DNA from: Ephemerocybe angulata
Taxonomy: Eukaryota > Basidiomycota > Agaricomycetes > Agaricales > Psathyrellaceae
DNA: 64,000 bases
Reading direction: 5' to 3'
Assembly (NCBI GenBank): GCA_013368325.1
Contig: JAACJK010000164.1
Span: forward strand, 310,001 to 374,000
Every line of letters begins with the position of its first letter. Position 1 is the first letter of the stretch. Under the pieces are notes generated by a model that was given only the letters and a program-made list of their open reading frames with translations, did not search any database and had not been told where the DNA came from. The position numbers and the translations under genes are program-made. Of this stretch, positions 21,623-33,719 are shown piece by piece.

Positions 21623-23405
21623 ATGGATCCAGCGGCAGCGGCCTTTGCTCAATTTATTGAGGTTGGAAAGGCGCAGCAGTCAGAGAGGGTGGGTACCTCA
21701 TGTGGCGCTCTGATAAACGCTGTATTGCTGATTTCTGAGCACTTACCCTGATCGACGTGGCGCAGTTTCTCTTTGGTGAGTTCGAAGGACACTCCCTCTC
21801 TCTGCCATTATTCTGACCACCAGTTAACAGTGGCGTGTCTGACGCTCGTTGTGCGTACCGACTCCTCGTTCTTGAGCTGCAGCGTCTAAATTAACTCGAT
21901 GTAGACTTCGGATGCGCTCCACTGTTTTCCCAAGGAGGTTAGGATGGGCTCACACGTTCCGCATACGTCGGCTGATTCAGATGAGCAACAGGTCGCACTC
22001 ATATGGAAATCCAACTGGAATCTGGGCAAGGTCCTCTTCCTTTTGTCACGGTACCTCGTCTTTGTAGACGTCGGGGTTTCGATATACTGTGAGTTTACTA
22101 TGTAGGACTTCAGCAAGCAAACGGATGCTGACCCTCCTAATCGGCCCCAGATAATCTTTCGCCAGTTCTGACGATACCTGTGCGTAACTTCACGTTTCCG
22201 ACTCTGGGTCTGGACCTTGGATTTGACTTGGGAGTTCCTTAGCAATGTCAAAAATCTTTCGCTGCTGGATCATGTACGTTTCTTATCTTGACTTGTTGAG
22301 AGATGCATCATCTGACATCCTTGAAATTTTGCAGCGCTCACAGTTGTTGGAGTGACGATCGCCGAAGGTAACGGAAATTGCACCACTCAGACCCCTTCCG
22401 GAATCTCATATTTGTCAACACCAAGCCATCCTTTTCCTTAGGGTCTACGCACTCGGAGGTCGGGGCCGAGCATGGGGTCTTGGGCTGGGCGCGCTGTATG
22501 TGGTGAGTTCCATCCACCAGGTCAAGTTTACGACGAACATGATGGCTGACATCTCACAGGCGATTCATAGCGCAGTATTCGGTGCACTGATCAAGTTCAT
22601 CACGTCGATAAAATGTGGGTGTTACCAGCTACAGAATGACGTGTTTAGTGCTGAGGTCTTCCCTCTATCTGGATGTTCTAGACGCGCCCTCTCCCATACC
22701 CTCGGTAATTGCATGCCTTCCCGTTGAGGCCGAGAACAAAATGTTGTCCGTTGTATTCATTCTCATCCTGACAAGTGAACTCGGTAAGGCTCTCCTTTCA
22801 AACCCCAAGCCCTGCATCCTCATCTACGATAACAGTGATCTTGTTCCTCACCTTCTGGCTATGCTTTACCGACCACAAAGAGTCCAAGAGTCCATTGATC
22901 TTGACCTTCACCCGAGACGGCCTGTTCTATTTCCTGCTTTTGTCAGGTATCTCCCTAAAGTGAATCTATAAAGGTGAAGCCTTGGCTAATGTTCCTCCAG
23001 CTGTCTCGACTGGGAACATCATCTGCAACCTTGTGGCTCCTGTAAGTCTTCTTCTGATGACGTAATAAGCGCCTGAGCGCTTACTTCTTTTCCACCACAC
23101 AGCCGGCCTACATATACCTGCTTTCTATGTAAGGGAGTCCATCTACTGTAGTTTTAGTGCCCAGCGGTTAGGGTACACTTGGCTGACTTCCCTTCTACTA
23201 CCCTCTCAGACCTCAAAGAGTCCTCCATTCAATCCTCTCAACACGCATGGTCCTCCACATCCGGACTCTCGGCGGAGGAGTGTACAACAACTCAGGAGCT
23301 GAGATCCCACTCTCAACGTTCAACTTGTCTCGACAAGAGGGAGAGGAGATACAGTTTGCAAATTTCAGAAAGGAAACATCAACTTTCGATACGAGTTTTC
23401 CTTGA
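21623..23405 (+). CDS. DUF6533-family seven-helix membrane protein
   Basis: A gene of roughly 300 residues cut into about ten small exons. Conserved blocks appear in order on the same strand: VACLTLVTSDALHCFPKE then VALIWKSNWNLGKVLFLLSR (the DUF6533 signature 'E-...-W...W-GK.LFLLSRY'), a VYALGGRGRAW segment, ILTSELVIVFLTFWLCF, DGLFYFLLLS, and the terminal LHSILSTRMVLHIR. Several joins were checked, for example the exon ending FPKE and the one starting VALIW; I did not fix every boundary. These proteins form large families in mushrooms and look like receptors, but no ligand is established. The stop is at 23403-23405. Confidence 0.75.
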
Positions 23406-23751
23406 GATCTCGTAGTTGCCAGTCCAGCTGTCTATGTTGGATCGATAAAATATATACCCTTTAATTGTAGAGAGTTGTCACAGTGATCTCTTCCGCCGGA
23501 TATACAGGGTAGTGCACCATTCCTTCATAACACGGGAAACTCCCTCTGGACGCATCTCAACACCACAGTCAGTAATGTCAATCCGACACCAAATCCCAAA
23601 CACAGGTGTCCCAATCTCATTCTCAGATAATAAAAGATTGTACGGATAAATTATCCTTTGACTGATACAAATAACCGAACCTTCAATACTGTCCTCCAAC
23701 CTCCACCACCAGGGTATATGTAAATGGTATGCAATGTCCACCTCCAACAAA

Positions 23752-26700
23752 TCACCTTCTCTCCCTCACAAAGAAAAATACAACTCCAATAACCCCAAGT
23801 CCAAACCCAGCGATGAATCCAAACAGAATCAGCACGTCCCGATAGTAATTGTTCAATCCGAACCCAAAGAGCTAAACAAATCCAGTCAGTAAGTTCCATC
23901 CACCATCACAAATCTCACTGCACAACTAAAACGAGAACCAGAAGGCGTCGAAGGAAAGAAAGGGGGAGGGAGGAGAAAGGAAGCCTCGAATAACCAAAAT
24001 GCGACTCACCAACTGCATAATAAGCGCCGCCGACACATTCACCGGCACGCCCTGGAGCGTATCCTGAATCATAAGCCCCGACCCCACCTCATTCACCGAC
24101 AACGCCTCCAACGAGTACTTCAGCGGCGCAAGCCACTGCAGCCACCGCAGCACGGGCGGTATGTCGCTCAGGTTCACGAAGAAGCCCGCGAAGGTCATCT
24201 GGTATAGCGCTGAGAGCGCCGAGAGGAGGATGGCGATACCCCCGTTTTGGAATAGGGTTCCGAGGAGGAAGTTCTATGTACAGAGGGGAGAGGAGGGGAG
24301 GTTAGTATGGGTATGCGCGGAGGGGGAGGGGAAGAGCGTACGTAGAGCGTCATTCCTAAGCTGTAGAGCACGAGGATAAATAGGAACTTGAAGAAGCGCG
24401 CAGCGTCGGGTGAGAGGCCTGCCATCCAATACGTACTGCACCCCAAGTTGTCAACCATCAATTCTCAACGCAGTAGCAGTCGAAGTGTTGAGGACTCACA
24501 TAGTCGAGACGATGATGGTTGGGATGAGGCGGAGGGGTATCATATCGAAGAAGAACCGGGAAAGCAACCACGCAGTAGGGCTATTCGACACGAATCATTA
24601 GCGTGGAGTGTGCATGGAAGGCTGGAGTGCTGCTGACCTGTAGTACGCACCGGACCTCTCCCGCAGGAACAGAGGCCGAATCTCCACAATATTGTACAGG
24701 GCACTCAAAGCCGAGAATGCAATAAGTGCACCCTACATCCTCGTCAGCTTCCTCCTCACACAAAGTCGCAAACTAAGAATGTAACTCACGAGGAAGAACA
24801 AACACCCCACTCGCGACTGGAACCCAGAAATCGTAACCCCCGTCTGATAATACAACCCCCCACAAAACACCCCCAACACCGCAGACACAAGCACATGCGC
24901 CAGGAACAGCGTCTTATCCCTCTTCAGCGTCTTCCATTCCCTCCCACACAAATACTGCAGCTGCGTCAAGAACGTCGTCGCATACGCCGAGTTCGCCACC
25001 GGGCGCACAGAGACCTCTCCCTTCCCACTAGCCTTCTCGCCATTCCCATTCTCCAAAAGAGAGTGTCCGCCGAGCCCAGGCTCCTTTTCACTGTGCGAGG
25101 GGATGCGACTGCTGCTGGCACCAAGCGATGACATCTGGTCTCCCATCGGGAAAAGGCTCGCAGGCGGGTCGCTCGCGACGTCCAAAAGGTACTCCGCAAC
25201 GTTGTATCCCTCTTGATAGGGCGGCACCACGCCCGCGCCCGCGCTGGCGAAGTGGCGCACCGGCGCGAAGCCGCCAGGTCCAGAGTAGAGCGCCCGGCCG
25301 TGCGCGAGCAGGAGAATCAGGTCAAACTTTTGATACAGGAGTGAGCTGCATAGTAGGAAGTATCAAGGAGATATGTTTGTTAGTAAACTGCGGTACATAA
25401 TGATGAGAGGGAGATGTGGATGTACCTGGGCTGATGGATGGATGCTATCACTGGGATTGGGTTGACGGGGTCGTGCGCGATAGCATGGAGGACGTTGGCG
25501 ATGCGTGCGGCAGAGACAGAGTCAAGGCCTAGAGCGCGATTTCAGCAAGTTTCACCCGAACTCTGAAGGAATCTGCTTACCAGATGTAGGCTCGTCAAGG
25601 AGCAGGACATCAGGTGCGGAAATGAGTTCCAAGCCAATACTGACGCGCCTCATCTCACCACCGCTGATACCCCTCGCTTTGCCGCCCGTCACATCACCTA
25701 TCCTCGTATCCTGGATATGATCGATCCCAAGTTTGCCCAACAGCTCCCGCACGCGCTCCTGCTTCTCAATATCGGGGACGCTCTCGGGCAACCGGAGGCG
25801 AGCGGCGAACAGCAGTGTTTCGTATACAGTCAAGGTGGGTGGGAGGATATCCTGCTGTGGAACGAACCCTATGCGAGGCGCCTTGCCGCTCTGCGAGGGG
25901 AAGGAGACACTGCCAGTCGTGATGCCGATCTTGTTCTTCCCGGCGAGGATCTCGACCAAAGTCGTCTTGCCTGCACCGCTAGGACCGAGGATGGCCATCA
26001 TCTGTCCAGAGTTGACGCGCCCAGTAATGCTATCGAGGATCGTCTTGTCTTCGCTCGAGCCCTGCGCTTGTCGTCGGGTGAAGAAGTTCCTTGCGCTGGG
26101 TACCATGTAGCTCAGACTCTTCCATTCCACACCAACATGCGCCTTGTCAAGATCGCGATTCCCGTCCCTCCTCGCAGCCCTCTGCCGGAGGAATCCAACC
26201 AGTAACAAGACAATCGCAAGCAACACCAACACACCCACAACGACCAACCCCGCAATGACACCCCCACTAAGCTTACTACTCTCCACCGTCTGCGCAGGGT
26301 CCGCCACCGCACCCCCTCCCGCATCAATCACACTCTGCCTCACACACTCCCCAAAGGAACACCCATCCAGCCCAAGCCCCGCGCTCCCAAACAGACTCTG
26401 CAGCGTACTCTGCACAAAATGGCACGGCGCCTTGCCCGTCGCAGCGTCAATCGCCGCACAGTCGATGCCCAGGGCGCCGCTGAGCCCGTTGATGGCCCCT
26501 GTGAGGTCGCTTGCGGGCGCGCCGCCGCAGAACGTCGTTCCCGGGCGGCAGGTGCACTGCAGGTTCTGGCACTCCCACTTCGTGCTGTTCGAGGAGAGGG
26601 TCTGCGCGCAGGTGTCGGCGTGGCAGTAGAATTGCTCTACGCCGTCGTAGAAGAGTTGGGCGGAGACGCTGGATTTGGCGCCGAAGGAGGTCGAGCCGGG

Positions 26701-27271
26701 GAGGGGGGAGAGGCCCGGATCTAGGGTGCGTTCTATGTTGAGGGTTGATTGGCCCGAGAAGATGGCTTGGAGTGTCGGGTTCTGCGTAGCATTAGATGGT
26801 TGAATGGTAATAGTGGACTGTACTCACGATAACCTGACAACTCATCTGCCCCGCCGCCCACACCCTCGGCTGTGTATTACACACCATCGTACCATTCTGC
26901 ACCGCACCCGCCGAGCTGATATCCGGACTTGCAGACGAGCCCCTCGCCGCAAATGCTGTTTGACATGCACTCGAAGTCTGGCACACATTGCACCCCGTCC
27001 CACCCCACCCCGCCTCGCACGCACACCCCGCCGCGGTCAAGTTCGCTAATGGCGGTGTCCCAGAGGTAGAAGCGAACTGGCGCTGCGCGCCGTCGAAGAT
27101 CGTGCCGTGGCACCCTGGAAGAGCGCACGTCGGGCCCCCGAAGCCCGTCGGACACGCGCATTGGCCTGCGTTCGCGGTTCCATAGTTCTCGCAGGTCTGC
27201 GCGTTTACTGAGATTAAGGAAGTCGGGAGAAAGGGGATAAAGAGTGCGAGGAGGTGCACTGGGAAATGCAT
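23752..27271 (-). CDS. ADP1: ABCG-type transporter with extracellular EGF-like region (ADP1 homologue)
   Basis: Nine exons (27271-26828, 26781-25581, 25528-25426, 25345-24790, 24732-24638, 24580-24500, 24435-24342, 24273-24010, 23871-23752) give 985 residues. A signal peptide leads to a Cys-rich, EGF-like luminal part (CACPTGFGGPTC, CACEAGWGGTGC), then a membrane helix near residue 330. The nucleotide-binding domain has Walker A (GPSGAGKT), signature (ISGGEMRRVS) and Walker B (DVLLLDEPTSGLDS). Six further helices follow, including the ABCG-type segments GTLFQNGG and FAGFFVNLSDIPP, and the chain ends VRERR. This order matches yeast Adp1, a single half-transporter with an EGF-like N-terminus. 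Substrate is unknown; related ABCG proteins move lipids or drugs. All eight introns keep frame. Confidence 0.92.
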
Positions 27272-27612
27272 CGTGCCACGCTGTTCAAGAAAGATGTTGA
27301 CTGGGCCAGAGATTGAATGAGAAGGAGCCCTTCAGCCTGAGGCAGGCAGGTGCTCCTGGGGTATATCGATGCAGCTGGCGCCGCAGGTCTGCCTGGAAGA
27401 TGGGGGTATATAGGCAGGGAGTCGGTTGCGGTTGGTCTATCCCCGCAGTAAGCGCCGGGGATAATGACTGCCCCTAAACGAGCGTGGGGTTTGATGACAA
27501 ATCGTGATCCTACTTCGGCAACCAAATCTTCGCCGCCCATCGGCTCGCTCCCGGCGTCCTTACCAATTAATTCGCCTTCCTTCCTTCCTACCTCCAATCC
27601 CTCGTCTTCGCT
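27272..27612. promoter_or_regulatory. Divergent promoter between ADP1 and COX17
   Basis: 341 bases separate two divergent start codons. No other gene fits here, so both promoters must share or abut in this interval. I saw no clear TATA element. Confidence 0.5.
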
Positions 27613-27968
27613 ATGTTTGAAAAGGTGCGCCACAGGTCTATTCAACATGAAGTCTGGGACTAACGCATCATAGGTATCATCCTGGTGGTCTGGTTCCAAG
27701 CCCGAAGCGGAGTCGAAGCCGTTCGACCCGACGGACCCCAAACAGAACCCCTTGAACCCAAAGGGCCTGAAGCCGTACGTCGCCCCCCACCTCCCCTCAT
27801 ACCGACCGCACACTAACATACAAGAGCAGATGCTGCGCATGCCCCGAGACCAAGCGCCCCAGGGACGACTGCTTCCTGAAGTACGACGCGTCGGAGGCGC
27901 CGCTGAAGTGCAAGGAGGAGGTGGAGAAGCACCTCGCGTGCATGCGCAGCTACGGGTTCAAGGTATAA
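27613..27968 (+). CDS. COX17: Cytochrome c oxidase copper chaperone Cox17
   Basis: Three exons (27613-27624, 27674-27774, 27830-27968) give 83 residues. The C-terminal part has the copper-binding CCACPETK and the twin CX9C arrangement: CCACPETKRPRDDC and, later, CKEEVEKHLAC followed by MRSYGFKV, exactly as in Cox17. The protein delivers copper to Sco1 and Cox11 in the mitochondrial intermembrane space for cytochrome oxidase assembly. The first exon (MFEK) is inferred from the only ATG plus GT donor that continues the frame after the stop-containing CATAG acceptor; the conserved part is certain. Confidence 0.9.
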
Positions 27969-28239
27969 TAACCCTTTGGCAAAGATGGTCTGGAGATGAG
28001 AGCCCTCGATGCTTGAGGGAACGCCTGGTGCTATCACCATAGAACACTGCAATAACATCTAGAGGATACACTAATATGTAACATAATCGCGCGTCAACAC
28101 CACCACTCGACGAATAAACGCTGGATCACCCGCAGCACTTATCCTTCCGGAACTGCCCTCTCGACTTTCTCCTACCTCTGTTACTCGTGGAAATTTCTCC
28201 GGTTGAAGCTGAAGAGTTCCATGGCGGGTGTTTTCAAGG

Positions 28240-28625
28240 AAAGCCTGTATAATTGTCGATAAGTATATATGTATGCCCACAGCGCTGGGGTCGAGGTGGC
28301 GATCAACCGCCATCACCTGCAAACACTGGACAGGTAGAAGGGTGTGGACGGGTACGGCCGTTCTATAGAGCAGCGTGTTTCGAATATCTTGGGTCCATTG
28401 TCTGCAGAGCAGAATATCTCTGCCAAAATCTCGTCAGGGCATGTGTCGAATGGGTTAGGAATAACTTGGGATGGTGTGTAAAGCCATGTTTGAGAGCAAT
28501 TCCTCTTCTATTTCAAAGGGATTTAGTGAGCTACACATGCTAGCCGGCAATGTGTATGGTACCTACTCATGGCTATTGAGCTCCATATGCCAATTTGACG
28601 CGATTCAACGGTTCAAACTTGCGTG
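28240..28625 (-). pseudogene. Truncated 5' fragment of F-box family B
   Basis: The sequence is nearly identical (by eye more than 90 percent) to 39110-39490, the 5' end and promoter of the intact F-box gene at 37832-39330. It encodes the start of the F-box (CPDEILAEIF) and the following SSVCRRW-type region, but the alignment ends near 28240 and the rest of the gene is missing. An 11-base insertion lies just upstream of the F-box. Confidence 0.8.
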
Positions 28626-29142
28626 ACAAAGACTCGGAAAGGTCAAAAGCCAAAGTTCTCTTCCCCCCCGTTACCCCACCGGGGCCCAGCTCTGACGTGC
28701 GGTTGTGAAAGATGATGCCATCATCACCGGTTCGCACCAGACTCCAGAGGCAGCGGGCTATGTGTCCGGATCTTTGGCCCAGATGTTTGTGGCTAGCGGA
28801 GGCTTTCAAATTTCAGCTATTGCAAATGTGTGCAACAATGTTTCCAGCTAATCCATCGATTCATTATACTTTACCCCTCGAGAGCATAAGTTGTTGCCAT
28901 GGCTACTTACCCTAGCTAATACCTGTTTTAAAAGGAACCACTCTGAATACCGGCGCCGCCTTGTACCCTGCAGGCATTGTATCACCTTTGTGATATTCTC
29001 GAGGCCTTGTATTCGTGGAATACAAGGGCTTGGAAATCAAATATTTTTTCATATCATGTTTGGGAACATATTCTCCACATATAAGTCGATCCGTGCCTCT
29101 AGTGTCGGCATCCATCTCAGTTCATCTCTCCCTTTCACCACC

Positions 29143-30468
29143 ATGTCGCTTGTCACTTCTTCTCTTGTGCACGAGAAACTCCCCACCGAACTTATGCTTT
29201 ATATATTCGCCTTCGCCATTGCGATTCCCTACAGAGATGGCGAAGTTATACTTGACATTCATGGAAGACATCATTCACCTCTTTACCTCGGTCACATCTG
29301 TCGAGCTTGGCGATCGATAGCCTGGACAATCCCTTCCCTTTGGTCGGCCATCGACATAAATATACCAACCCCAAAGGGCGGGCCAACAGGTGGCGACGTC
29401 GATTTATTAGAACAGTGGCTTCAGCGAGCCCAAAACACCCCTCTGTCGCTCCGGTTTTGCATGCCACAGGGTCCAGTGCCCACAAACCAGACGTACGAGC
29501 GTCTGGTCCACAGCATACTATCTCGCTCAAAGCAATGGATATACCTCGACTTTCAATTTCCACGTTCCGGCCAAAGGGCCCCATTCGCAGGAATCAGTAT
29601 GGATGTCGCCTTCCCCCTCCTTCAAACCCTCATCGTCAGGGGTGAGGTGGTGCCGAAAGAGTGGCTTCACAACACTCCGAGGCTCTCGAACCTCATCATC
29701 GATTACCAAAACTGCGAAAGCGAAAGATGGATTCCCCGAGTGGAGTGCGCCCTTCCCAACGGAAGTCGACTCCAATACCTGAAGGTCGACCGGATTCAAC
29801 CCGAGTTGTTTCTCGACATCCTCCGATCATCATCTTCTCATCTCATGTTCTGCGACGTTACGTTCTACGAGCACAGGCGGCGGCGCTTCACACCGGTGGG
29901 GCCTCCAGCAATAAACCTGCCGCGACTGGTGAAATTTGTGATCTCTCAAAGCAAAACAGCCAGACTGAACGAGATACTTGGATTGATCCACTGTCCAACA
30001 CTATCCGACTTAACCCTCAGCAATGTACGAAGGATCTGGACCCAGGGCGTTCCGTCTACACGTCTCGACATTCGGGCCCTGTTCGGCCGATGGGGTCACA
30101 ACTTAACTTCCCTCACTCTGAGCTCTGGAAAGCTCGGCGAGTGTGGGGACATCATTCCCGCTCTAGAAGTTTTGTCAAGTCTGCGCCATCTCACTCTGGA
30201 CTACGTTTATAACGAAGACGAGGGTCTGGAGGGCTGGAAGGAATGGAAACACCTTACAAAGTTGCTTCACACATCTACCACCTTCCTACCTACCCTCGAC
30301 ACACTGATGCTCGTTTACGGTTTTAAGGAGTATGAACCTCCCGCAGTCTCTTCCTATGTTGGGGCGATTGAAAGCTTTCGTACGGTAGATAACTTTCCTC
30401 TTAGGGACCCCCTCGTCCCATTTAAAGTAATACTCTACGATCGTAGTGTGCGACGATTGAAATTTTGA
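29143..30468 (+). CDS. F-box protein, family A (only intact copy)
   Basis: A 441-codon frame from the ATG at 29143. The F-box is at the N-terminus (LPTELMLYIFAFAI, then LGHICRAWRSIAW) and is followed by a long leucine-rich region typical of mushroom F-box proteins (for example LQTLIVRGEV, LSNLIIDY, SLRHLTLDY), which probably forms an irregular LRR. It should act as a substrate receptor of an SCF ligase. The frame is also open upstream to 28891, but the conserved F-box supports 29143. The stop codon lies exactly at the junction of a 97-base tandem duplication, so the C-terminus may be shortened. Two internally deleted copies lie at 34930-35130 and 37215-37680. Confidence 0.85.
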   Translation: MSLVTSSLVHEKLPTELMLYIFAFAIAIPYRDGEVILDIHGRHHSPLYLGHICRAWRSIAWTIPSLWSAIDINIPTPKGGPTGGDVDLLEQWLQRAQNTPLSLRFCMPQGPVPTNQTYERLVHSILSRSKQWIYLDFQFPRSGQRAPFAGISMDVAFPLLQTLIVRGEVVPKEWLHNTPRLSNLIIDYQNCESERWIPRVECALPNGSRLQYLKVDRIQPELFLDILRSSSSHLMFCDVTFYEHRRRRFTPVGPPAINLPRLVKFVISQSKTARLNEILGLIHCPTLSDLTLSNVRRIWTQGVPSTRLDIRALFGRWGHNLTSLTLSSGKLGECGDIIPALEVLSSLRHLTLDYVYNEDEGLEGWKEWKHLTKLLHTSTTFLPTLDTLMLVYGFKEYEPPAVSSYVGAIESFRTVDNFPLRDPLVPFKVILYDRSVRRLKF

Positions 30469-30540
30469 AAGCTTTCGGACGGTAGATAACTTTCCTCTTA
30501 GGGAACCCCTCATTCCATTTAAAGTAATACTCTATGACAA
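30370..30540. repeat. 97-bp imperfect tandem duplication at the 3' end of F-box A
   Basis: The sequence from 30370 (GAAAGCTTTCGTACGG) is repeated from 30467 (GAAAGCTTTCGGACGG) with a few substitutions. The gene's TGA is formed at the junction (30466-30468), so the duplication defines the present C-terminus. Confidence 0.8.
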
Positions 30541-30739
30541 TTGACAAAGAACTATGAATTCAGTGCAACGGGCGCTTGCAAGGCGCTTGGTGACTCTGGT
30601 TTGGCCAAAATATGCAGTGGGTATACAGAGCCGCACCGCTGGTCAAAAGAAGTCGCTCAAGTCTTCTTTCGGATCTGGGGTAGGAGATTGGGTCGTCCGT
30701 TCTAAAACCTGCGTAGCTGCCCAGTTTCCGTGCAAATTG

Positions 30740-30990
30740 ATGTCAATGCATTAAGGTAGAGTGGCAGAATTGAACCCCTCCATGGCCTCCTCCGGAATCG
30801 GCAGGTGGGAATATATGTTGATACGGAGAGATCTTGGGTCTCCGAAGAGGGGAGAACGCTCCGCCGCATGGTGAAGGGAGCTGAGGATCTCTTCGATGAA
30901 CCCATCGTCGATGTCGGCGCCTTCGTAATTTAATTCTTGGCCTGGTTGAATATTGCCAGTTCCTCAATCCGGGAAGTGTATCCTGTACAC
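30740..30990 (-). pseudogene. 3' fragment of F-box family B
   Basis: Nearly identical to 35325-35575, the 3' end of the intact B gene at 35236. It retains the last 80 or so codons with a small indel that breaks the frame, and the homology ends abruptly near 30990. No 5' part of this copy remains on this side; unrelated sequence with the tetraspanin gene follows. Confidence 0.8.
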
Positions 30991-32317
30991 GTGCATTTGC
31001 GACTCTTCGGCCTCCATCCGCTAAATCGCGTCCTGAAGCTCTCCTCCGAGTCCATTTCAATCGAAGACACTCAAAGGCTCGAACACACCACGTACCTCAC
31101 CCCTCATCGCGCCGCCCAGTCTACTAGTGAACTGCGAGCCCACCAGCGAAGACCGGTAGTACTCGAGCTCCCCTCGACGTCGAAATTGAAAGTTCAAAGA
31201 GAGCCGGGCCAGCACAGGCTTAATAAATTCATACATACTGTGTCTCTTCAGGTATCCGGAGTACACGCTGTACGATTGAACAAACCGAATTCATCCCATC
31301 TCGACTTCTAATGTACTCGCCGGGGTACATCCCGGGCCCGTCCATTCTGTCTATAATTTCGTATCCCACTCCCGCGCTCAAAATCAAGATCCAAACTCAT
31401 TCAATCAGGTACGTACATACATACGTACCGGTACCCATCCCTCGCCGAGTCATCCCGCTCACACCTCCCCATTCGACGCCGAAGCTGCGGCCAAAAGCTC
31501 AAGGTATCCGCCATTAATAAAAGGAACGAGGGTAGGTAACAACTGGGCGTAAGTGCGTACGTATGTATGTAGAAGTATCAACAAATCAGTAGTAATAAGA
31601 CTAGTAGACGTCGGACCATGCGAGAGGGGGTACGAGGGAAGGCGGATGACTCGGAGGAAGTATGCTGCGTACTGTATGAAGAGACTTGAGGCGTGACGAA
31701 CGAACGAAGAGGGCGACGATCGGTGCGAGGGGCAAAACGGCGCGAGGGGCGGACGACTCGGACGAGGATTGTGGAGGTGCGTGCGTGCGTCAAGATCAGT
31801 AAACAGAAAACGAACTGTGGATAAGCAGAAGAAAGGGTATGTATGGTACGTATGGCACGTTATCGTATAGCGGAGGTATGGTATGGTATGGTATGAAGGG
31901 CGGGGTCGATCGTGTGCGACCGACCGAGTCGTTTTGTGACGAGAAACGTTAGAACGATTCAATTAGAGGAGGGAGACCTGCGTGCGTGCGTGACGAAGTC
32001 GAACTTGGCGTATCGTTGGGTAATAATCGACCGTAGAGTTAACGCGGGTCGAGATAGACCGACCGTCGGAAGACGAGAGGCGATGACGGCGGTCGGACGG
32101 AGGTTCTACAGTCCAGTCTGCGCGAGGCCCAGATTTGACTTTGACCGTTCGAGCACCTTCCCTGCGACTTCGGGGCCATACTGTTCAGCAAGTTGACTAT
32201 GGGAAAGAAAGAAGAGGTGACCGGTCAGTACGTCGTTCGTTCAGCAGGGTGGATACGGCCGGCGATAAATATACGAAACGAGAAACGAAGGCGGGGGAAG
32301 TGAACGAAACGACAAAC
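30991..32317. other. Gene-free stretch with simple repeats
   Basis: There is a pair of inverted TACG-type repeats (about 31411-31428 and 31554-31571) and a GGTAT microsatellite (about 31875-31893). No gene is supported. Confidence 0.5.
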
Positions 32318-33719
32318 TCACTTCGCATACTGATCCATAATAACCGCCATACTCCCCACATTCAACCGATACCGCTCAGGCATCATCCCCTTCCCAAACC
32401 GATACGTCACATGATTACTACACATCAACGCCGCCAACATCACGCAAATATGCACCGGCACCAGCGCGAAAGCCGCCTTAAACCAATTGCTCAGTATCCT
32501 CTCCTCATACTCCCAAATACCCTTCTTACACCCCGGCAGAATGCTCCGGGCGTAGCACGTCTGGCTGACGGTAGCCTCGACGTACGGGCTAAAGTACCCG
32601 CAACAACTCAGCTGGTTCTGTATGCGCATCCTACCCATCGCCCCCAGCGCATTCGCCCACATATCGTTAATCTTCCCCTCCAAATTCAAACTATACCGGC
32701 GATACGTAATGTACCCCGGCGTAACGAGAAACGCGAACGTCACCCACGTAAGGAGCGTGTACACCGCGAGGAAGGTTCGGTTGTTGAGCAGGATGCCCGC
32801 CCAGCCGATGACCGAGGTGAGCATGCCGAGCGAGGCGGCGAGCGTGGACAGCACGAGCTCGGGGTTGTTGGCGACGCGGATTATGTCCGCGTGTTGCCAG
32901 GTTGTGAACCAGGTGAGGAGGCAGGCGATCATGGCGACGAGGGAGTACAGGGAGAGCTGCAAGTCGTTATGTAGCCGAGGGTGGGAGGCCAAGGCGGAAG
33001 CGAGGATCGGGAGGGGAGCCGAAATGGGGCGTGGAGGGTGAAGCGACGAGGGTGCGTGTGTCGACGAAAGGTGAAGGACGCGAAGTACCGAGCGAGCGAC
33101 GGAGGGGGGAAGACGTAGAGGATCCGCGAGCGCGACGAGCGTCGGTAGATCCGAGACGGTACGTAGCCCGAGCGGTACGGAGGCGGAGCGAGGGAGCGAA
33201 GGAAGGATACGATACGAACGAATCATCAGTACCGTCCCCACAGAACGTCCTCAAAGCACTCACCAACAAATTCGCAACGAACAAAATCCACTTAAACCTC
33301 GTCCACCTCAAGCTCTTCCCCCCAATCCTCGCCTCCCCACTCTTAAACGCCGCCAACCCGCCCCCCTGCTTCGGCACCGCGGGCCCCTTCTCCCCCCCTC
33401 CCCCTTTCCCTCTCAACCGCGCGCGCGCATTCAAAATATTATCACTAAACTTGGCCGGCAAGTAGTTCACACTCAGACTCAAGCCCGAGGCCGAGACCGG
33501 GCTGGAGGGACCGGAGGAGATGCCGGCGTAGTGCGGTACCTCGAGGTGGAGAGGCGAGGGGTGGGAGCCGCTGTTGGAGGGCGAGTGCGTGGAGGAGAGG
33601 TCGGCGTTGAAGTCGGCGAGCATGTGGCGGGTGCTGCCGGAGGCGCTGTAGGCGCTGCCGGCGACGCTGGCGCGGCGCGAGGAGCGGCTGGGGGGAGAGA
33701 GCGAGGAGGTTAGTGACAT
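32318..33719 (-). CDS. Tetraspanin (fungal Tsp2-like)
   Basis: Two well-supported exons (33719 or earlier to 33264, and 32956-32318) separated by an intron of about 307 bases with a GTGAGT donor and TTGCAG acceptor. The protein begins with a Ser-rich disordered part, then a membrane helix (FKWILFVANLL), two close helices (LSLYSLVAMIACLLTW, LGMLTSVIGWAGILL) and a large loop with CCGYF, the tetraspanin CCG motif, plus QTCYARSILPGCK; a final helix (AAFALVPVHICVMLAAL) and a basic tail follow. Basidiomycete Tsp2 proteins match this layout; such proteins organise membranes and act in host penetration or development in some fungi. The true start is uncertain: a short upstream exon (MDSNWTLQDSP, about 34153) may exist. 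From 33719 the length is 364 residues. Confidence 0.82.

Noticed and set aside
26144..26629. 161-codon plus-strand open frame
   Set aside because: Antisense to the ADP1 exon; no start context or domain.
31411..31571. Inverted TACG-rich repeats as a possible transposon end
   Set aside because: Only simple-sequence symmetry; no target duplication or second element end.
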